DNA of 33,399 nt from Bacteroidia bacterium (GTDB taxonomy: Bacteria; Bacteroidota; Bacteroidia; Chitinophagales; BACL12). The translations under genes were made by a program, and so were the position numbers. How positions within the stretch are numbered: the stretch's first letter is position 1; each line of letters starts with the position of its first letter. Below are positions 16,594 through 25,592 of this stretch, piece after piece. The notes beneath the pieces were generated by a model. It ran no database searches. It worked only from the letters and a program-made list of their open reading frames with translations, and was not told where the DNA came from. The stretch covers positions 1 to 33,399 of the forward strand of contig JAUIHG010000015.1 in the NCBI GenBank assembly GCA_030432405.1, given 5' to 3'.

Positions 16594-18453
16594 TTAGTGG
16601 AACACCGGCATGGGCAGCGCCTGGCCATCCGCATCGCGGCGGATAAAGCGCAAACCGGGGTGTTGCCGCCAGGCATGGGGCACGGTCCACAGGCCTTCGG
16701 CCGAAGGCTGGACGCGGCCCAACAGGCGGCCGTCGGCGGACCAGCAGCTGATGCTTTCGCCGGAGGCGAAACCTTCCGGCAGCCGGATGCGGTCGGGACC
16801 GGCCCATTGCAAGCCCATATGGCGCGCGGTGGGCTGGGTAAACTGCGCTGGCGCAACAGGCAGGGAAATGGTGCGGTCGCCGCAGCCGCAGAACACCCGC
16901 CAGTCGTAGGTCTCACCGGGGTCCAGCGTATCGTTGCCCCACAGCGTGCCGCCGAGGACCGTATCGCTGTTCCAGTCGGAGGTGCCGCTTTGGCGGAACT
17001 GCACCAGATAGCCCTTGGAACGGATCACCGGCGCCCAGCTCAACTGGACTTCTGTGGGGCTGATGGCGTTGGCGCTCAGGCCTTCCACACGGCGGCAATA
17101 CAGGTTGGCGGCATAATAGAAGGTACCGGTGTTGATGCCAGCGCGGGTGCTGTTGCGCGCACCGATCAGCAGGTCGGGCAGGCCGTCGCCATCCAGATCA
17201 CCCGCAGAAGCGATGCAGGATCCGAAAAAGTCCGCCGCGCGGAGGGCACCGTTGAAGCGGCCCCGGGTTTCGGAGACTTTGTCCACGTCCACCAGGCTGC
17301 CGAGATCATCCAGGTAGAGGATGTAAAAAGCCCCTTTGTCGGGTGCGCCGTCCAGTGCGTCGTCGTCGCCGGGGGCGGTGACGGCCAGTTCGGGAATGCC
17401 GTTGCCGCTCAGATCCCCGATGTTGGCCAGTCCGAAACCGAAGGCATCGCCGGGGTCGAGTTCGCCCGAAAGGGCGGCATCCGCCACGCCGATTTCCTTG
17501 TTCAGGTTGATGATGCCCCCTGAGGTAAAGCGCAGCAGGTGCACGCGGCCAGTGCCGTCTGCGGCATAGGCGCCGACGGCCACCGTCCCGTTGCCGCCCC
17601 CGCCCAAGAAGCCGAGGTAGGTCATGGCATGGCCAAACTGGTCGCCGTTGCTGATCCGCCCGGCCAGGGCCGGTTCGGTGGTCGGATCGATTTTGCGTCC
17701 GGTGCGCACGCTGCCGTCCGGATGCAGGTACAGTACAAACAGGGCGCCCCCGGTGGGCAGGCCGCCGGGTTGATCGTAGGGTGCACCGACCAGCAGTTCG
17801 CGCAGGCCGTCGCCGTCCAGATCGTCGATGGCCGTCACGGCGTTGCCAAAGCGGCTGAACGCCGAAATGGTGGCCACAGGCAGGCCTCCCGAACCGTTGG
17901 TGATGCGGATGTGGTTGCGCAGCTGCGCGGCCGAGTCGAGAAAGAGCACATACAGGGCACCGACCTCGTCTTGGCCCAGCACACTGTCAAACGGAGCACC
18001 AACGGCCAGCTCGGGAATGCCGTCGCCGTCCAGATCCCCAATGTCCGCCAGGGCATTGCCAAAACAGTGGTCTTCTTGCAAGGTCGGGATCTCGTGGGCA
18101 CCGATCAGCGCCAGCCGTTCCAGTTTCCCGTCGGGCAAACGGCGGCTGATGGTGATGGCGCCAGCGTTGTTGGCGTTCAGGTCGGGATAATCCCGCCCAC
18201 GCAGACCGGCCACCAGGATTTCGCCTCCGGCGACCGCAGGAAAACCTTCCATCACCAGGAGGCTGGTGCCGAGCCGATCCCCATCCTGGAGGTATCCCGA
18301 ATCGATGTCCGCCGCCGTATTGTAGGTCTTTTCAGCGGCAATGGCATAAGGCTCCTGGCCTTGGGCTGCGCTGGAAACACCGAGCAACAAAAGCAGCAAA
18401 ACGCTCCACAATGGGATGGACTGCACGCGCGGCGATATGGCGGGGAAAAACAT
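16594..18453 (-). CDS. Secreted FG-GAP repeat protein with T9SS-like tail
   Basis: A 619-residue exported protein starting at the ATG at 18453, with a signal peptide ending SSAAQGQ. The body has several FG-GAP (integrin alpha beta-propeller) repeats, seen as DIGDLDGDGIPELAVGAP, DDLDGDGLRELLVGAP, NIGDLSGNGIPELAV and AGDLDGDGLPDLLIGA. Each carries the Ca2+-binding DxDGDG loop. A fibronectin type III-like segment follows (EVQLSWAPVIRSKGYLVQF). The last 70 residues (SISCWSADGRLLGRV, GLRFIRR) look like a variant type IX secretion C-terminal sorting domain, so the protein is probably moved to the cell surface or outside. A role in adhesion or surface binding is inferred from the repeats. Confidence 0.85.
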   Translation of the reverse strand: MFFPAISPRVQSIPLWSVLLLLLLGVSSAAQGQEPYAIAAEKTYNTAADIDSGYLQDGDRLGTSLLVMEGFPAVAGGEILVAGLRGRDYPDLNANNAGAITISRRLPDGKLERLALIGAHEIPTLQEDHCFGNALADIGDLDGDGIPELAVGAPFDSVLGQDEVGALYVLFLDSAAQLRNHIRITNGSGGLPVATISAFSRFGNAVTAIDDLDGDGLRELLVGAPYDQPGGLPTGGALFVLYLHPDGSVRTGRKIDPTTEPALAGRISNGDQFGHAMTYLGFLGGGGNGTVAVGAYAADGTGRVHLLRFTSGGIINLNKEIGVADAALSGELDPGDAFGFGLANIGDLSGNGIPELAVTAPGDDDALDGAPDKGAFYILYLDDLGSLVDVDKVSETRGRFNGALRAADFFGSCIASAGDLDGDGLPDLLIGARNSTRAGINTGTFYYAANLYCRRVEGLSANAISPTEVQLSWAPVIRSKGYLVQFRQSGTSDWNSDTVLGGTLWGNDTLDPGETYDWRVFCGCGDRTISLPVAPAQFTQPTARHMGLQWAGPDRIRLPEGFASGESISCWSADGRLLGRVQPSAEGLWTVPHAWRQHPGLRFIRRDADGQALPMPVFH

Positions 18454-18762
18454 GGCGGGCTTGAATTGGCTTGTCGTGGTTTGGGACCTTCGGCAACAAG
18501 GCATCCCTATAAAAGTAAGCCGGTACAGGCGGAGATGCGAATCCTGTGCCGTTGGCGAAGGCCTTGATGTTCAGGCAATGCGTAAGCGCAAGGGTCTGTC
18601 GACTAAGCGTTTGGGGCCTTTGCACCCCGATGGGATGGGTTTTGCGGTCCCGATCGGCTGCGGCGGCCCGAAAATCCCCATACGTGCAGGGCGCAATCCA
18701 TGATTGGTGTGGAAATTGTGGCTTGTTGCCTTCCCGGGCAAGGACGCATCTTGCCCGCGCTT
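18454..18762. other. Divergent intergenic region
   Basis: About 309 bp between two divergently transcribed secreted-protein genes, so both promoters should lie here. On the minus strand TACTTTTA near 18510 is one mismatch from the TAnnTTTG element, but I see no well-spaced -33 partner. No GTTAA box and no RNA gene were recognised. Confidence 0.4.
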
Positions 18763-20631
18763 ATGCGTTTCCCAAACCACCCCTTCCAGCTGCCCATGCT
18801 GCTTCTGGCCAGCATGGTACTGATCCTGGCCACGCCCGCATCCGTGCGCGCACAGCAGCAAACCGAGCCCTCGGTGCCGGGTTTCCCCTGGCCCACCGCA
18901 GCCGAAGCCTACGCCGACTACCCGCCCTACCGGCAGGTGGTCTCGGCCCTTTTTCGCCTGGCCGGGCGGGAACACATTGCCCTGCCGGAACGCTGGCAGC
19001 TGCTCAAACATCCCGAAGGCTGGGTGCTCCAGCGCCGCCAGGTCCAGCAAAACCAGGTGGATAAGGACCTGCGCCTGGTCCTGTGGAGCAGGGAGCACAT
19101 GCGTTTCCTGAACGCGGTGGACCTGAACCTGCAAAGCAATCCCTTCCGGCCTTTTGCCTTCGGCGAAGACGCCGATGCCATGATGCGTCAGGCTTTCGGC
19201 GAATGGGACCGCGAAAACGCATTTTACGACCTGGCTCTGTTCTATGGCTACCCCGCTGCCATGCGGCACAGCATTGCCGTTTTGGACGGTCCACAGGAAC
19301 TTGAACCCGATCAACTCCTGGCCCTGGCCCGCGCGCATGCCCAGGAAGCGCGGCGCATCATCAATCCAGACGGCCTGGCCGCTCAAGCCGCGCTGGAGCC
19401 GCTTTCCCAGGACAGCATGGACCGCGCGGACCGGCACTTCCGTTCGGCCACACGGCTCTACGCCGAGTTGGCCGAGCGGGAACCCGAATACCCCACCATC
19501 ATCGGCACGGCCAGCCTCGAAGCGCCTTCGGCGAACGCCTCGGCCTGGATGCGCTGGCGCCTCAATGGCCAGGACAAACGCGCCGCGCCCTACCTGGCCA
19601 AGGCCCGTTTCCACCCCTTCCTGGAAGCGGCCGGCTACAACATGCTCACGGCCTGCCGCGATTCGAGCATTCTCTTCACCCACGGCGACGTGGACACCTA
19701 CCTGCCGCTGGTGGTCCAACAGCGCGACGGCTACCGCACGGACGTGACCATCGTCAGCCTGTCCCTGCTGTCCCTGCCGGCCTACCGCAGCCAATTGGCC
19801 GAGGGGGCCTGGGGTCCGGGATTGGTGGCATTGAACAGCCCTCCCCTGGATTGGGCTTCGCCGGAGGCAAGCCGCTTCACGATCACCGAACGCGCCATGG
19901 CGCCCATGGACTTTCCCGACGCGCTGCTGGCCTGGTCCCGCGGGGCGGATACCCTGCCCGGCCTGTTGGCAGACTGGTGCGGCCAGGCCGAACCGCTGGA
20001 CCTGCCCCTGCGCTGGGCGGATGCCTCGGAATGGGCGGAACTGGCCTTGCTGGATGCGGCGCATCGCCGGGGCCGCCCGGTGGTCTACAGCATGTACGCG
20101 CCCCAACAGCGGCCTTTTGGCGGCCTGTTCCAGCACACGGTTTTGGAAGGCCTGGTGCACCGTTTTGAATGGGAACCCCAGCGCAGCGCGCAGGAAGCAG
20201 GCCTCCGCCGCCTGGCCGAACAGGCCGTGGACGAATACCGCTTTCCCCAGGCCGAACCCGCTCTGAACAAGGAGCCCCACGCCATGAGCCTCATCGGCGC
20301 CTACCGCTATATGGCCGCCGTCACCGCTGCCGACCTGGCCGAGCTCGGGGATACCGAAGCCGGCCTGCGCCTGGTCAATGTCCTTTGGCGCCATCTGCCC
20401 GAGTGGGTCTTCCCGCCCGTGCCCGCCGACCGCGCCACGATAGCCCTGCACTACACCCACGGCAGTCCGGAGCGCGGGGCGGAACTGGCCGAGGCGCTGT
20501 ACAAGGTCCTGATCCGCCAGCCAGCCTCCGGCGAACGCGACGCCATCCTCGACGGCCTGGAAGCCCATGCCCGGGAGCACGAACAGGAAGCGCTGTTGGG
20601 CCGCTATGCCGAACTGCGTGGCGGTTCCTGA
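18763..20631 (+). CDS. Secreted protein with GDxDTY motif, DUF2723-related
   Basis: A 622-residue protein started at the ATG at 18763, with signal peptide MRFPNHPFQL to about SVRAQ. The middle has SILFTHGDVDTYLPLVVQ (motif near residue 308) followed by YRTDVTIVSLSLLSLP. This closely follows the GDNDTFPL...R.DV.VVNLSLL signature in the soluble part of DUF2723 membrane proteins of Bacteroidota. Here the multi-helix membrane part is missing, so this is a stand-alone periplasmic version. Helical repeat-like sequence at both ends (many Ala/Leu/Glu, LARAHAQEARRI, ALYKVLIRQ) suggests TPR-like folds. It may form an operon with the MORN-like gene 43 bp downstream. Function is unknown. Confidence 0.65.
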   Translation: MRFPNHPFQLPMLLLASMVLILATPASVRAQQQTEPSVPGFPWPTAAEAYADYPPYRQVVSALFRLAGREHIALPERWQLLKHPEGWVLQRRQVQQNQVDKDLRLVLWSREHMRFLNAVDLNLQSNPFRPFAFGEDADAMMRQAFGEWDRENAFYDLALFYGYPAAMRHSIAVLDGPQELEPDQLLALARAHAQEARRIINPDGLAAQAALEPLSQDSMDRADRHFRSATRLYAELAEREPEYPTIIGTASLEAPSANASAWMRWRLNGQDKRAAPYLAKARFHPFLEAAGYNMLTACRDSSILFTHGDVDTYLPLVVQQRDGYRTDVTIVSLSLLSLPAYRSQLAEGAWGPGLVALNSPPLDWASPEASRFTITERAMAPMDFPDALLAWSRGADTLPGLLADWCGQAEPLDLPLRWADASEWAELALLDAAHRRGRPVVYSMYAPQQRPFGGLFQHTVLEGLVHRFEWEPQRSAQEAGLRRLAEQAVDEYRFPQAEPALNKEPHAMSLIGAYRYMAAVTAADLAELGDTEAGLRLVNVLWRHLPEWVFPPVPADRATIALHYTHGSPERGAELAEALYKVLIRQPASGERDAILDGLEAHAREHEQEALLGRYAELRGGS

Positions 20632-20674
20632 TAATTGTGGAAACCAGTGCCCGCTTCCGCTGCGGGTTGTTCGG

Positions 20675-21610
20675 ATGAACCTCCGTTGCCTTTTCCCCAT
20701 CGTGCTGCTGTTGATCGGCGCGCTGTGTCCGCCGCTTGCCGGGCAGGTGGTGGATACCGCGCATGTGGAGCAGGCGGTTGCGGCAGCCGATCCATCCGGT
20801 GCCGTGCCTTCGGCCCCCTGGCGGGAAGGCTGGCCCCCACACTGGCCAACCGAATGCGGCGCCCCGGCACCTTCAGCGGTGCTGCGGCAGGCCCGGGAAG
20901 CCCCGCGCTTTCGCCTGCCGGGCGTGCTCTATCATCCGTCCGCCATTATTGGCTGGAAACCCGACGCCGTGCTGGCGGTGGAGACCACCAAAAACCGCGT
21001 GCGCACCCAACACCGCGGGGGCCTCTTTCCGCCCGCCTTGCAAGCGCCTTCCGATACGCTGTACCTGCGCCGGGAGACCAAAGCTTTGGTGCGCTCGGAC
21101 GGCGACACCCTGCGGATCGAAGAACAGTACCGGCGCAACCACTACTGGACCTTGGACCGTTTTCGCCGGAAAGGCGACCCGCCCGGTCCCGGGGGACCGC
21201 CCGCCGGTGCCGACTGGGAAGCCGTGGGTTCCCAATGGCGCTTCAATCCGGAAGGCCAGCCCGAGGAAGAGTTGTGGTGTGAACCCGATGCCCGGCATTG
21301 CCGCCTGTGGCGAAGGATTGCCTACTGGCCCAGCGGGGAACCGGCACGCGAAGGGGCCTTCAACGAGGGGGTGGCCACGGGGCTTCACCGCGCTTGGTAC
21401 CCGGACGGTCGCCTGCGGGCCTGCCTGGAGTACCACGACGGCCGGTTGTTGGCCGTGCACGGCCTGTATGGCCCTTCGGGCGAAGCCCTGCCCATCGGGA
21501 CCTTCCGCGATGGCAACGGCACGGTCATCCGCTACGCGCTGACCGGGGACGCCATGGGCGAAAACCGCTTCAAAAACGGCAAGCGGCGGGGTTACAAGGC
21601 CTACAAATGA
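20675..21610 (+). CDS. Secreted MORN-variant repeat protein
   Basis: A 311-residue protein from the ATG at 20675, with a signal peptide ending PPLAGQ. The C-terminal half carries MORN_2/YwqK-like repeats: YWPSGEPAREGAFNEGVATGLHRAWYP is one unit and further partial units follow (DGRLRACLEYHDGRLLAVHG, GPSGEALPIGTF). These beta-hairpin repeats are common in Bacteroidota exported proteins. The N-terminal half has no family I can name. It lies 43 bp after the GDxDTY gene on the same strand, so co-transcription is likely. The annotation 'antitoxin YwqK', often attached to such repeats, should not be taken literally here. Confidence 0.7.
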   Translation: MNLRCLFPIVLLLIGALCPPLAGQVVDTAHVEQAVAAADPSGAVPSAPWREGWPPHWPTECGAPAPSAVLRQAREAPRFRLPGVLYHPSAIIGWKPDAVLAVETTKNRVRTQHRGGLFPPALQAPSDTLYLRRETKALVRSDGDTLRIEEQYRRNHYWTLDRFRRKGDPPGPGGPPAGADWEAVGSQWRFNPEGQPEEELWCEPDARHCRLWRRIAYWPSGEPAREGAFNEGVATGLHRAWYPDGRLRACLEYHDGRLLAVHGLYGPSGEALPIGTFRDGNGTVIRYALTGDAMGENRFKNGKRRGYKAYK

Positions 21611-21619
21611 CCGGTCCCG

Positions 21620-21923
21620 CACGGCTTTTTCCGGGGGCAGGCAACCATCCGGGACGCGCTTACGGATAGCCGGTACAGACAGGAAAAACTCCCCTTTTCG
21701 GTTGAGGCCGTGGCCTGTTGCGCTCCCACATCAGGTCCGTTCCAAGCCCGCCGAAAGCCTGGCCAAGCGCCAATCCGCCTGTCTCCCATTCAGCAAGGAT
21801 GCCCATTCCGGTTTTTTGCCGGAATCCGCTTCCGCTGCAGCCTGCCGGGTCTTGTGAAGGATGCACATCCGGTTGCGGAAGCCCAGAACGGGGGTGCCTC
21901 ATGCAGGCGCCTCCGTTTTTTTT
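21620..21923 (+). ncRNA. Structured RNA candidate ending in a strong terminator
   Basis: The 383 bp after the MORN-like gene have no supported ORF but contain nested complementary segments. ATTCCGG/CCGGAAT (21805-21825) forms a hairpin. GCTTCCGC (21828-21835) pairs with GCGGAAGC (about 21875-21882) around an inner GGATG-CA-CATCC stem. The terminator at 21888-21923 follows within six bases. The layout suggests either an independent small RNA or a folded 3' untranslated region. The 5' boundary is unknown, and the coordinates mark the likely maximum extent. Confidence 0.4.
21888..21923 (+). terminator. Intrinsic terminator with eight T
   Basis: ACGGGGGTGCCT (21888-21899), 5-nt loop, AGGCGCCTCCGT (21905-21916): a 12-bp stem including two G-U pairs, followed by a run of eight T (21916-21923; the first T is shared with the stem). 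It is oriented for plus-strand transcripts and lies about 280 bp after the MORN-like gene. Confidence 0.75.
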
Positions 21924-21993
21924 CGGGCTATTTGCGGCGTTTCCATGGCCAAGCTGTGGGCAAAACCCGATGGCTGCGCAGCAATGGGGCGTT

Positions 21994-23190
21994 TCAGCGC
22001 AGCTCCACCAGCGTGATCTCCGGCCGCATGCCCACCCGGCCGGGGTAGAAGGTGAAGCCGAAGCCGCGGTTGACGTAGAGGAAGCGCTTGGCTTCTTCGT
22101 AAAGGCCCGCCCACTCGCGGTAGACGTATTGGCCCGGGCTCCAGCGCCAATTGCCGATTTCCAGCCCGAACTGGAAGCCGTGTGTATGGCCGGCCAATTG
22201 CAGGCCGATGTGCGGGTATTTGGGCAACACCTCGGCCTTCCAATGGCTCGGGTCGTGGCTGAGCAGGATTTGCGGGGCATTGGGATCGGCGCCAAAGGCC
22301 GCCTTGCCCAGGTCGCCGTAGCGTGAAAAACGGCCGCTGGCGCTCCAGTTCTCCACGCCGATCAGCTCCAGTGGAGCCCCGTCCACGTCCAGGCGGACCC
22401 GTTCGTTGCGCAGCAGGGTCCAGCCCATGCGGGCGTGCAATTGCACAAAGCGCTGGAAGTTGGCGGCCTTGTCCGCCGGGTTTTCCCACTGCACGTAATC
22501 GCCGTAGTCGTGGTTCCCGGTGATGGAGTAGACCCCGTGTTTGGCCCGCAAGCGGGCGAACAGCTCGATAAACGGCTCGGCTTCCTCGGCCACCATGTTC
22601 ACGAGGTCCCCGGTGAACACGATCAGGTCGGGCTTGAGGTTGTTGACCAACTCAATGGCGCGCTGCACCCGGCTGGGACGGCCCAGGCTGCCGGCGTGGA
22701 TGTCGGACAGCTGCACGATGCGGAAGCCCTGGTGTTCGGCCGACTGGCCGGGCAAATGCAGGCGGAGTTTGCGCACCTGGTAGCGGTACACGTTGAACAG
22801 CATGCCCCAGAGCAGCAGCACGGTGGGCACGCCCGCCACAATCAGGCCGATGATGCTGAAGACCACGTTGCGGTCCGGATCGGGATTGCCGCCGATGTAC
22901 TGCCCCAGGCGCACCAGGTCGTCCATGAGCAGGAATACGGCCACCAGCAGCTTGGCCACAAAGAGGATCACAAAAACCGGCGGGAAATAGCGCAGCAAAA
23001 AGGGCGGCCAGCGGTGCCGGTCCACGCGCAGGCTCACGACGATGCCCAACAGCACCAGCACGGTGAACGCCCAATAGGCGAAGGCCGCCGGCAGGTAGCC
23101 GGATGTGCCCTCCCAAACTGCACGGATGGCCTGGAACGCATAGGCGTCCAGCAGCAGGAAAATCGGAATGAGGGAAAGGCGGGAGCGCAC
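21994..23190 (-). CDS. Membrane metallophosphoesterase, YkuE/YaeI-like
   Basis: I choose a GTG start at 23190 (398 residues). The homologous N-terminus of such proteins is hydrophobic (here RSRLSLIPIFLLLDAYAFQA), and an upstream ATG would run into the divergent HMG-CoA reductase region. Four hydrophobic segments in the first 145 residues anchor it in the membrane. The calcineurin-like phosphoesterase domain follows with all metal motifs: SDIHAGS (near 160), TGDLVN, GNHDYG (near 224), SHDPS and GHTHGFQ (near 333). Family members hydrolyse phosphoesters with two metals; some act on lipids such as UDP-diacylglucosamine. The substrate here is unknown. It is divergent from the mevalonate-pathway gene. 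Confidence 0.9.
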   Translation of the reverse strand: MRSRLSLIPIFLLLDAYAFQAIRAVWEGTSGYLPAAFAYWAFTVLVLLGIVVSLRVDRHRWPPFLLRYFPPVFVILFVAKLLVAVFLLMDDLVRLGQYIGGNPDPDRNVVFSIIGLIVAGVPTVLLLWGMLFNVYRYQVRKLRLHLPGQSAEHQGFRIVQLSDIHAGSLGRPSRVQRAIELVNNLKPDLIVFTGDLVNMVAEEAEPFIELFARLRAKHGVYSITGNHDYGDYVQWENPADKAANFQRFVQLHARMGWTLLRNERVRLDVDGAPLELIGVENWSASGRFSRYGDLGKAAFGADPNAPQILLSHDPSHWKAEVLPKYPHIGLQLAGHTHGFQFGLEIGNWRWSPGQYVYREWAGLYEEAKRFLYVNRGFGFTFYPGRVGMRPEITLVELR

Positions 23191-23372
23191 AGCGGCGGGT
23201 GGGAGGGCGGAGAGGGTCGAGGGTCCGACGAAGCAACGACCTTTCGGGCGGAAAGCCTTCGGCCGGACGGCAGAAATGCGGCCTGTTATCTTTGGTGTAC
23301 AGCGCTTGCCGTCCTGCGGCGATGGCGTTGCCCAAGCCCACCGCATATCCCCCACACCCGATCCACTCCTCC

Positions 23373-24929
23373 ATGAAGGCCATGCTTGTTCCCTCCATGC
23401 TGCTGCGGCAGCTGTACACCACCAACAGCCTGCGCAATACCGACAGCGGCATCCGCTTTGCGGTCAAAAACCGCCTGCAGGATACCACCCTGACCGGCAT
23501 CGAAGGCATCCGCATCAACGGAGAACAAGTGGCCGCGGAAAACATCGAGTTGCGTTTCCCGGACGGGCGGGTCCTGCCGGCCTCTGCGGTCAGCAGCGAC
23601 AGCCCCGAAGCCTTCGCCCTGCGGGCGTCCTTTGAAGTGCATTGCAAGGTGCCGCAATTGCCGGAGGGCAAACATGAAATCGGCATTGCGTTTCAGACGG
23701 CCAGTTTCGGCAGCCTCAAATTCAAAGTCAAAGACGGCCTGAGCACCGAACCGCTGAACCGCGTCAAGCTTCCGCGCGACCCCAACGACGACTATTCGGA
23801 ATCCGCCATTGCCGACCGCCAGAAGTTTGTGGAGGACTACGCGGGCACCAAACTGGAACACATCAAGGTGTACAGTTTTGATCCCCACCTCTGCCAGGGC
23901 AACTGCGAGCATTTCACCGGCGTGGCGCAAATCCCGCTCGGCATTGCCGGCCCCCTGAAAGTAAATGGAGAATACGCCTCCGGCGAATTCCTCGTGCCGA
24001 TGTCCACCTCGGAAGGCACCCTGGTGGCGTCCTACAACCGCGGCATCAAGGTGCTCAACGCCTGCGGCGGCGTAAAAACCACCGTGGTCCGCGACGCGAT
24101 GCAGCGCGCCCCTGTTTTCATTTTTGAAGACGCGCGCGGTGCCCGCGATTTTGTGGATTGGGTCAAAGACCAGTTCAGCAAAATTGCTGAAGAATGCGAA
24201 AGCACCACCTCGGTCGGCCGCCTGCAATACATCGACCCCTATTTGAGCAACAAGTTTGCGTATTTGCGTTTCAATTTCTCCACCGGCGACGCCGCCGGCC
24301 AGAACATGGTGGGCCGCGCCACCTTTGCCGGTTGCTCCTGGATACTGGACCACTACAAGGAGAACAAAGTCCAGCACTTCTATTTGGAAAGCAACCTGGC
24401 CACGGACAAAAAAGCCAGCCAGGTCAACATCATGCGCACCCGCGGCAAACGCGTGACCGCAGAAGCCGTGCTCAAGCGCGAAGTCCTCGAACAGTACATG
24501 CGGGTATCCCCCGAAGACCTGGCCTACCACAGCCAGGTGGCCAACGTCGGTGCCATCCTCTCGGGGGCCAACAACAATGGCGCCCATTCGGCGAACGCCA
24601 TCACCGCCATTTTCATCGCCACCGGCCAGGATGTGGCCAACGTGTCCGAGTCCTCTGCCGGCATTGCCTACACCGAGCTCACCGCCGAAGGCGACCTCTA
24701 CATTTCCATCACTATTCCTTCGCTCATCGTTGCCACCTACGGCGGCGGTACCGGCCTGCCCACCCAGCGTGAATGCCTGGAAATCATGGGCTGCTACGGC
24801 CGCGACAAAGTCCGCAAGTTTGCCGAGATCGTGGCGGGCACGGTGCTGGCCGGGGAGATTTCGCTAGCCTCGGCCATTTCGAGTTCGGATTGGGTGTCCA
24901 GCCACGAGGAATATGGTAGAAACCGGTAA
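23373..24929 (+). CDS. Hydroxymethylglutaryl-CoA reductase with N-terminal extra domain
   Basis: HMG-CoA reductase makes mevalonate from HMG-CoA, the committed step of mevalonate-based isoprenoid synthesis. From the ATG at 23373 the product has 518 residues. The catalytic core (about 140-518) has CEHFTGVAQIPLGIAGPL, catalytic Glu214 in STSEGTLVAS, Lys346 in TDKKASQVN, Asp420 in GQDVANVSESS, the nucleotide-binding TYGGGTGLPTQ and the C-terminal His511 in SSHEEYGRNR. These are all catalytic positions of class I enzymes. The first 120 residues are a beta-rich region with LPEGKHEIGIAFQTASFG that is not part of the standard soluble enzyme. There is no membrane anchor. Cofactor preference (NADPH or NADH) is not decided by what I see. 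Confidence 0.93.
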   Translation: MKAMLVPSMLLRQLYTTNSLRNTDSGIRFAVKNRLQDTTLTGIEGIRINGEQVAAENIELRFPDGRVLPASAVSSDSPEAFALRASFEVHCKVPQLPEGKHEIGIAFQTASFGSLKFKVKDGLSTEPLNRVKLPRDPNDDYSESAIADRQKFVEDYAGTKLEHIKVYSFDPHLCQGNCEHFTGVAQIPLGIAGPLKVNGEYASGEFLVPMSTSEGTLVASYNRGIKVLNACGGVKTTVVRDAMQRAPVFIFEDARGARDFVDWVKDQFSKIAEECESTTSVGRLQYIDPYLSNKFAYLRFNFSTGDAAGQNMVGRATFAGCSWILDHYKENKVQHFYLESNLATDKKASQVNIMRTRGKRVTAEAVLKREVLEQYMRVSPEDLAYHSQVANVGAILSGANNNGAHSANAITAIFIATGQDVANVSESSAGIAYTELTAEGDLYISITIPSLIVATYGGGTGLPTQRECLEIMGCYGRDKVRKFAEIVAGTVLAGEISLASAISSSDWVSSHEEYGRNR

Positions 24930-24989
24930 TGCCAATTCGCCATCCCTAATGTTGGGATCGGCCTTCTTTGGGAGTGTGCGGCTGCAAAA

Positions 24990-25045
24990 TTGTCAAACAA
25001 CTACTTTTTGTTGTTTTTCGGCAAATACTTGCCGATGTTTGACAA
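24990..25045. promoter_or_regulatory. Inverted-repeat operator upstream of DUF2975/XRE genes
   Basis: TTGTCAAACA (24990-24999) is repeated inverted as TGTTTGACAA (25036-25045). Between them TCGGCAA-ATAC-TTGCCGA (25018-25035) forms a second inverted repeat adjoining the right arm, and AACAAC/GTTGTT pair as well. The right arm ends 10 bp before the ATG at 25056. The layout suits either an operator for the XRE regulator encoded downstream or an mRNA hairpin that controls translation. Confidence 0.55.
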
Positions 25046-25055
25046 AACATTGGCT

Positions 25056-25589
25056 ATGAACACCCCCCATTCCGTCCTTCGTGTCTACCAAGGCATAAGG
25101 GCCCTCTTCTGGCTGATCGCCATAGGGCTATGCATCAAAGCTGGTACAATCGGCTTTGGAAGCATCTACAGCGTTTGGGTTCGTCCTGAATCGGCAGCCC
25201 ATCTGTTTGGTGGGCTCGACCTTCTGAGCCTGCGTACCGCACAACCCTTGGCCTTCGCGCTGCTATGCGCAGGATGGTTTACCGTAACCGGATTGCAAGC
25301 CTTTGTGGCTTTCCAGATGCTTCGTTTGCTCCTCCGGTTGGATTTGGACCATCCCTTTGAAGCCGGCACCATCCACCGTTTGCTTTTCATTGCCCTGGCT
25401 ACCTTGGCCACCGGCTTGACGGCTGTTGTGGCTGAGGCCTATGCTGCCCGATTGGGCACTATGGGGTTTGTGGTAAGCATCCAATGGAGCGGCGGCATCA
25501 TGCTGTTTTTTGCCGCCTTTCTTTACGTGCTTGCCCGCATCTTCAAGCACGGTCTGGAGCTCCAAACGGAAAACAACCTAACCGTTTGA
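25056..25589 (+). CDS. DUF2975 membrane protein
   Basis: A 177-residue inner-membrane protein from the ATG at 25056. An alternative ATG at 25035 would place the start codon inside the operator palindrome, so I prefer the later one. Four hydrophobic segments are visible (about 13-30, 60-85, 105-125, 140-165). Between them lies LRLLLRLDLDHPFEAGTIHRL, which matches the DUF2975 pattern of a short charged loop with PF. The following gene, 3 bp after the stop, encodes an XRE regulator; DUF2975-XRE pairs are a recurrent two-gene module in Bacteroidota and Firmicutes. Base composition is less GC-rich than its neighbours, which suggests later acquisition. A sensing role in the membrane is inferred from context. 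Confidence 0.8.
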   Translation: MNTPHSVLRVYQGIRALFWLIAIGLCIKAGTIGFGSIYSVWVRPESAAHLFGGLDLLSLRTAQPLAFALLCAGWFTVTGLQAFVAFQMLRLLLRLDLDHPFEAGTIHRLLFIALATLATGLTAVVAEAYAARLGTMGFVVSIQWSGGIMLFFAAFLYVLARIFKHGLELQTENNLTV

Positions 25590-25592
25590 CCC

